From: Candidatus Izemoplasmatales bacterium
Lineage (GTDB): Bacteria > Bacillota_I > Bacilli_A > Izemoplasmatales > Hujiaoplasmataceae
Assembly: GCA_028691335.1 (NCBI GenBank)
Contig: JAQUZK010000068.1
Span: 1 to 7,208 of the forward strand
Reading direction: 5' to 3'
DNA length: 7,208 bases
Positions 6,121-7,208 of the stretch are shown here, piece by piece. Positions within the stretch are counted from its first letter, which is position 1. Each line of letters opens with the position of its first letter. Made by a program: the position numbers and the translations under genes. The notes beneath the pieces were generated by a model. It saw nothing but the letters and a program-made list of their open reading frames with translations. It had not been told where the DNA came from and ran no database searches.

Positions 6121-7208
6121 TTTAATTCTACTACTATTGTTGAAAGTTCTTCGCTATATTCTAAAGAATTATGATTTAGAGAATAATACGAAATACTAAT
6201 CATATCTCCTGATTCGTAATTGCTATAGATATACTCAAAATAATCTTCTTCGCTCGTAACTACAAAATCATTAATCTGATAGATGATATCTCCACTCTTT
6301 AAAACAGTGTCATCTAAAGACCCATCAGTTATAATGTTATATATTAAAAATCCTGTTTGTACGCCTTGAGGTAAATCTAAAGTGATTTCATCACTTCTCA
6401 CATTACCATTAATGATTAAATTCTTTACTGAGACTTGTCCATTATCATAATATGTTTTAATATCATAATATTTGGCTCCGATTCTTGGCATTATTGTATT
6501 AGCTGTTAGAGAACCTTCTTCAATCCTGTTGATGATCCTTTTTACTAAATCTATAGGTAAAGCAAAACCCATTCCTTCAATCTCAGTATCAGCTAATTTA
6601 GAAACATTAATCCCTATAACTTCACCATTCAAATTATATAATGGCCCGCCACTATTACCTGGATTTATCGCAGAATCATGCTGAACATAATCGATGTATT
6701 GATTGCTATCCAATTTTCTTTCTAACCCTGATACTATTCCTAATGTTATAGAACCATAAAAATCAAACCCTTGAGGATTTCCTGCAGAAAGCATAATCAT
6801 TCCTTTTTTTAATGTAGAAGAAACTCCTAAAACAGAAGGATTAATAATCTTATCAGCGGCTCTAAAAGTTAAAATAGCTATATCTACTTCAGTATCATAA
6901 CCAATTAAGTTAGCGACATATTCACTACCATCTGAAAATACTACTGAGTAATTATTACCTTCTGCGACCACATGTTCATTTGTAATTAAATAATATAAAT
7001 CTTGACTAGAACTATATTTATAAACCACACCAGAACCAGTAGCTACTGGCTCGCTACCAGCATAAGTCAACACTCCAAAAGCAGACTTATCTGCAATATC
7101 AATTACATCATAAATTTGTTGTTGAAAATCATCCACATAAACTAAGATCTCATTTTCTTCAATAAACTGATTTGCTTTCAATACAACTTGATTATATATT
7201 TCATCTTG
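6117..7208 (-). CDS. HtrA/DegP-like trypsin-type serine protease with PDZ domain, N-terminus off-window
   Basis: The last 363 codons are visible and the frame is still open at base 7208. The TTG at 7181 is therefore only an internal codon, and the true start, perhaps with a signal anchor, lies beyond the edge. Numbering from the first visible residue, the trypsin-fold domain covers about 40-225. Its triad is H79 in ITNEHVV, D109 in EVDIAIL and S186 in NPGNSGGPL, with the substrate loop NVSK and GMGFALPID after it. A PDZ domain follows (about 240-363), including GVQTGFLIYNI and LKSGDIIYQIND. This is the HtrA/DegP layout with a single PDZ. The family degrades misfolded extracytoplasmic proteins, usually as trimers on the membrane outer face. 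I see no transmembrane helix in the visible part. It is convergent with rpmB and probably unrelated to it in function. Confidence 0.9.
   Translation of the reverse strand, partial: QDEIYNQVVLKANQFIEENEILVYVDDFQQQIYDVIDIADKSAFGVLTYAGSEPVATGSGVVYKYSSSQDLYYLITNEHVVAEGNNYSVVFSDGSEYVANLIGYDTEVDIAILTFRAADKIINPSVLGVSSTLKKGMIMLSAGNPQGFDFYGSITLGIVSGLERKLDSNQYIDYVQHDSAINPGNSGGPLYNLNGEVIGINVSKLADTEIEGMGFALPIDLVKRIINRIEEGSLTANTIMPRIGAKYYDIKTYYDNGQVSVKNLIINGNVRSDEITLDLPQGVQTGFLIYNIITDGSLDDTVLKSGDIIYQINDFVVTSEEDYFEYIYSNYESGDMISISYYSLNHNSLEYSEELSTIVVELK

Noticed and set aside
6472..6684. Plus-strand ORF inside the HtrA-like gene
   Set aside because: It is antisense to the protease region that contains the catalytic Ser motif, and has no supporting signals.
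7179..7181. TTG as the start codon of the HtrA-like protease
   Set aside because: The frame continues open upstream to the window edge and I see no Shine-Dalgarno before the TTG. HtrA proteins normally have an N-terminal anchor before this point, so the gene is simply cut by the window.
1..7208. CRISPR array, tRNA, rRNA, insertion sequence or phage attachment site
   Set aside because: There is no regularly spaced repeat set, no tRNA cloverleaf or rRNA sequence that I recognise, no transposase and no terminal inverted repeats. The space is filled by conserved housekeeping genes.

Overview
This 7.2 kb window is AT-rich chromosomal DNA from a low-GC Firmicute or Mollicutes-like bacterium. It carries housekeeping genes with no sign of mobile DNA. 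The short intergenic gaps, A/T-biased codons, small proteins and gene content resemble the Acholeplasma / Izemoplasma / Haloplasma part of the tree, but that placement is inference. All reading frames stay open with TGA read as a stop. The two tryptophans I can see (one in RecG, one in L28) are both TGG, so the Mycoplasma TGA=Trp code is not supported.

Layout, left to right. A minus-strand run reads (in transcription order) fakA/yloV-like DAK2 protein (5658-3988), recG (3916-1922), plsX (1886-876), rnc (883-194) and the 5' part of a dnaD-like gene (183 to the left edge). The dnaD fragment starts at GTG. plsX and rnc overlap by 8 nt, and dnaD starts 10 nt after rnc with its Shine-Dalgarno straddling the rnc stop codon, so these three look translationally coupled. 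A clear intrinsic terminator follows fakA. A good sigma-A-type promoter for recG is built into the same bases, so recG-plsX-rnc-dnaD can form a separately initiated unit. On the plus strand, rpmB (L28) is alone, divergent from fakA across a 215-nt region with one promoter for each direction. It ends at a hairpin terminator shared with a convergent trypsin-like HtrA/DegP serine protease (7208-6117, minus), whose N-terminus lies beyond the right edge.

This is a compressed form of the conserved Firmicutes block rpmB - asp23 - yloV - (sdaA) - recG - fapR - plsX - fabD - fabG - acpP - rnc - smc. Asp23, SdaA, FapR, FabD, FabG and AcpP are all missing from their usual slots, and dnaD sits where smc would be expected. 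FakA and PlsX both handle acyl-phosphate, the acyl donor for PlsY, so the retained pair would suit a cell that builds phospholipids from imported fatty acids. RecG, DnaD and RNase III cover fork rescue, replication initiation and RNA processing.

I found no convincing new biological system. The points most worth a second look are the superimposed terminator/promoter ahead of recG, unusual residues in conserved motifs of PlsX and RecG, a Cys/His-rich linker in the FakA homologue, and the pruned gene block.
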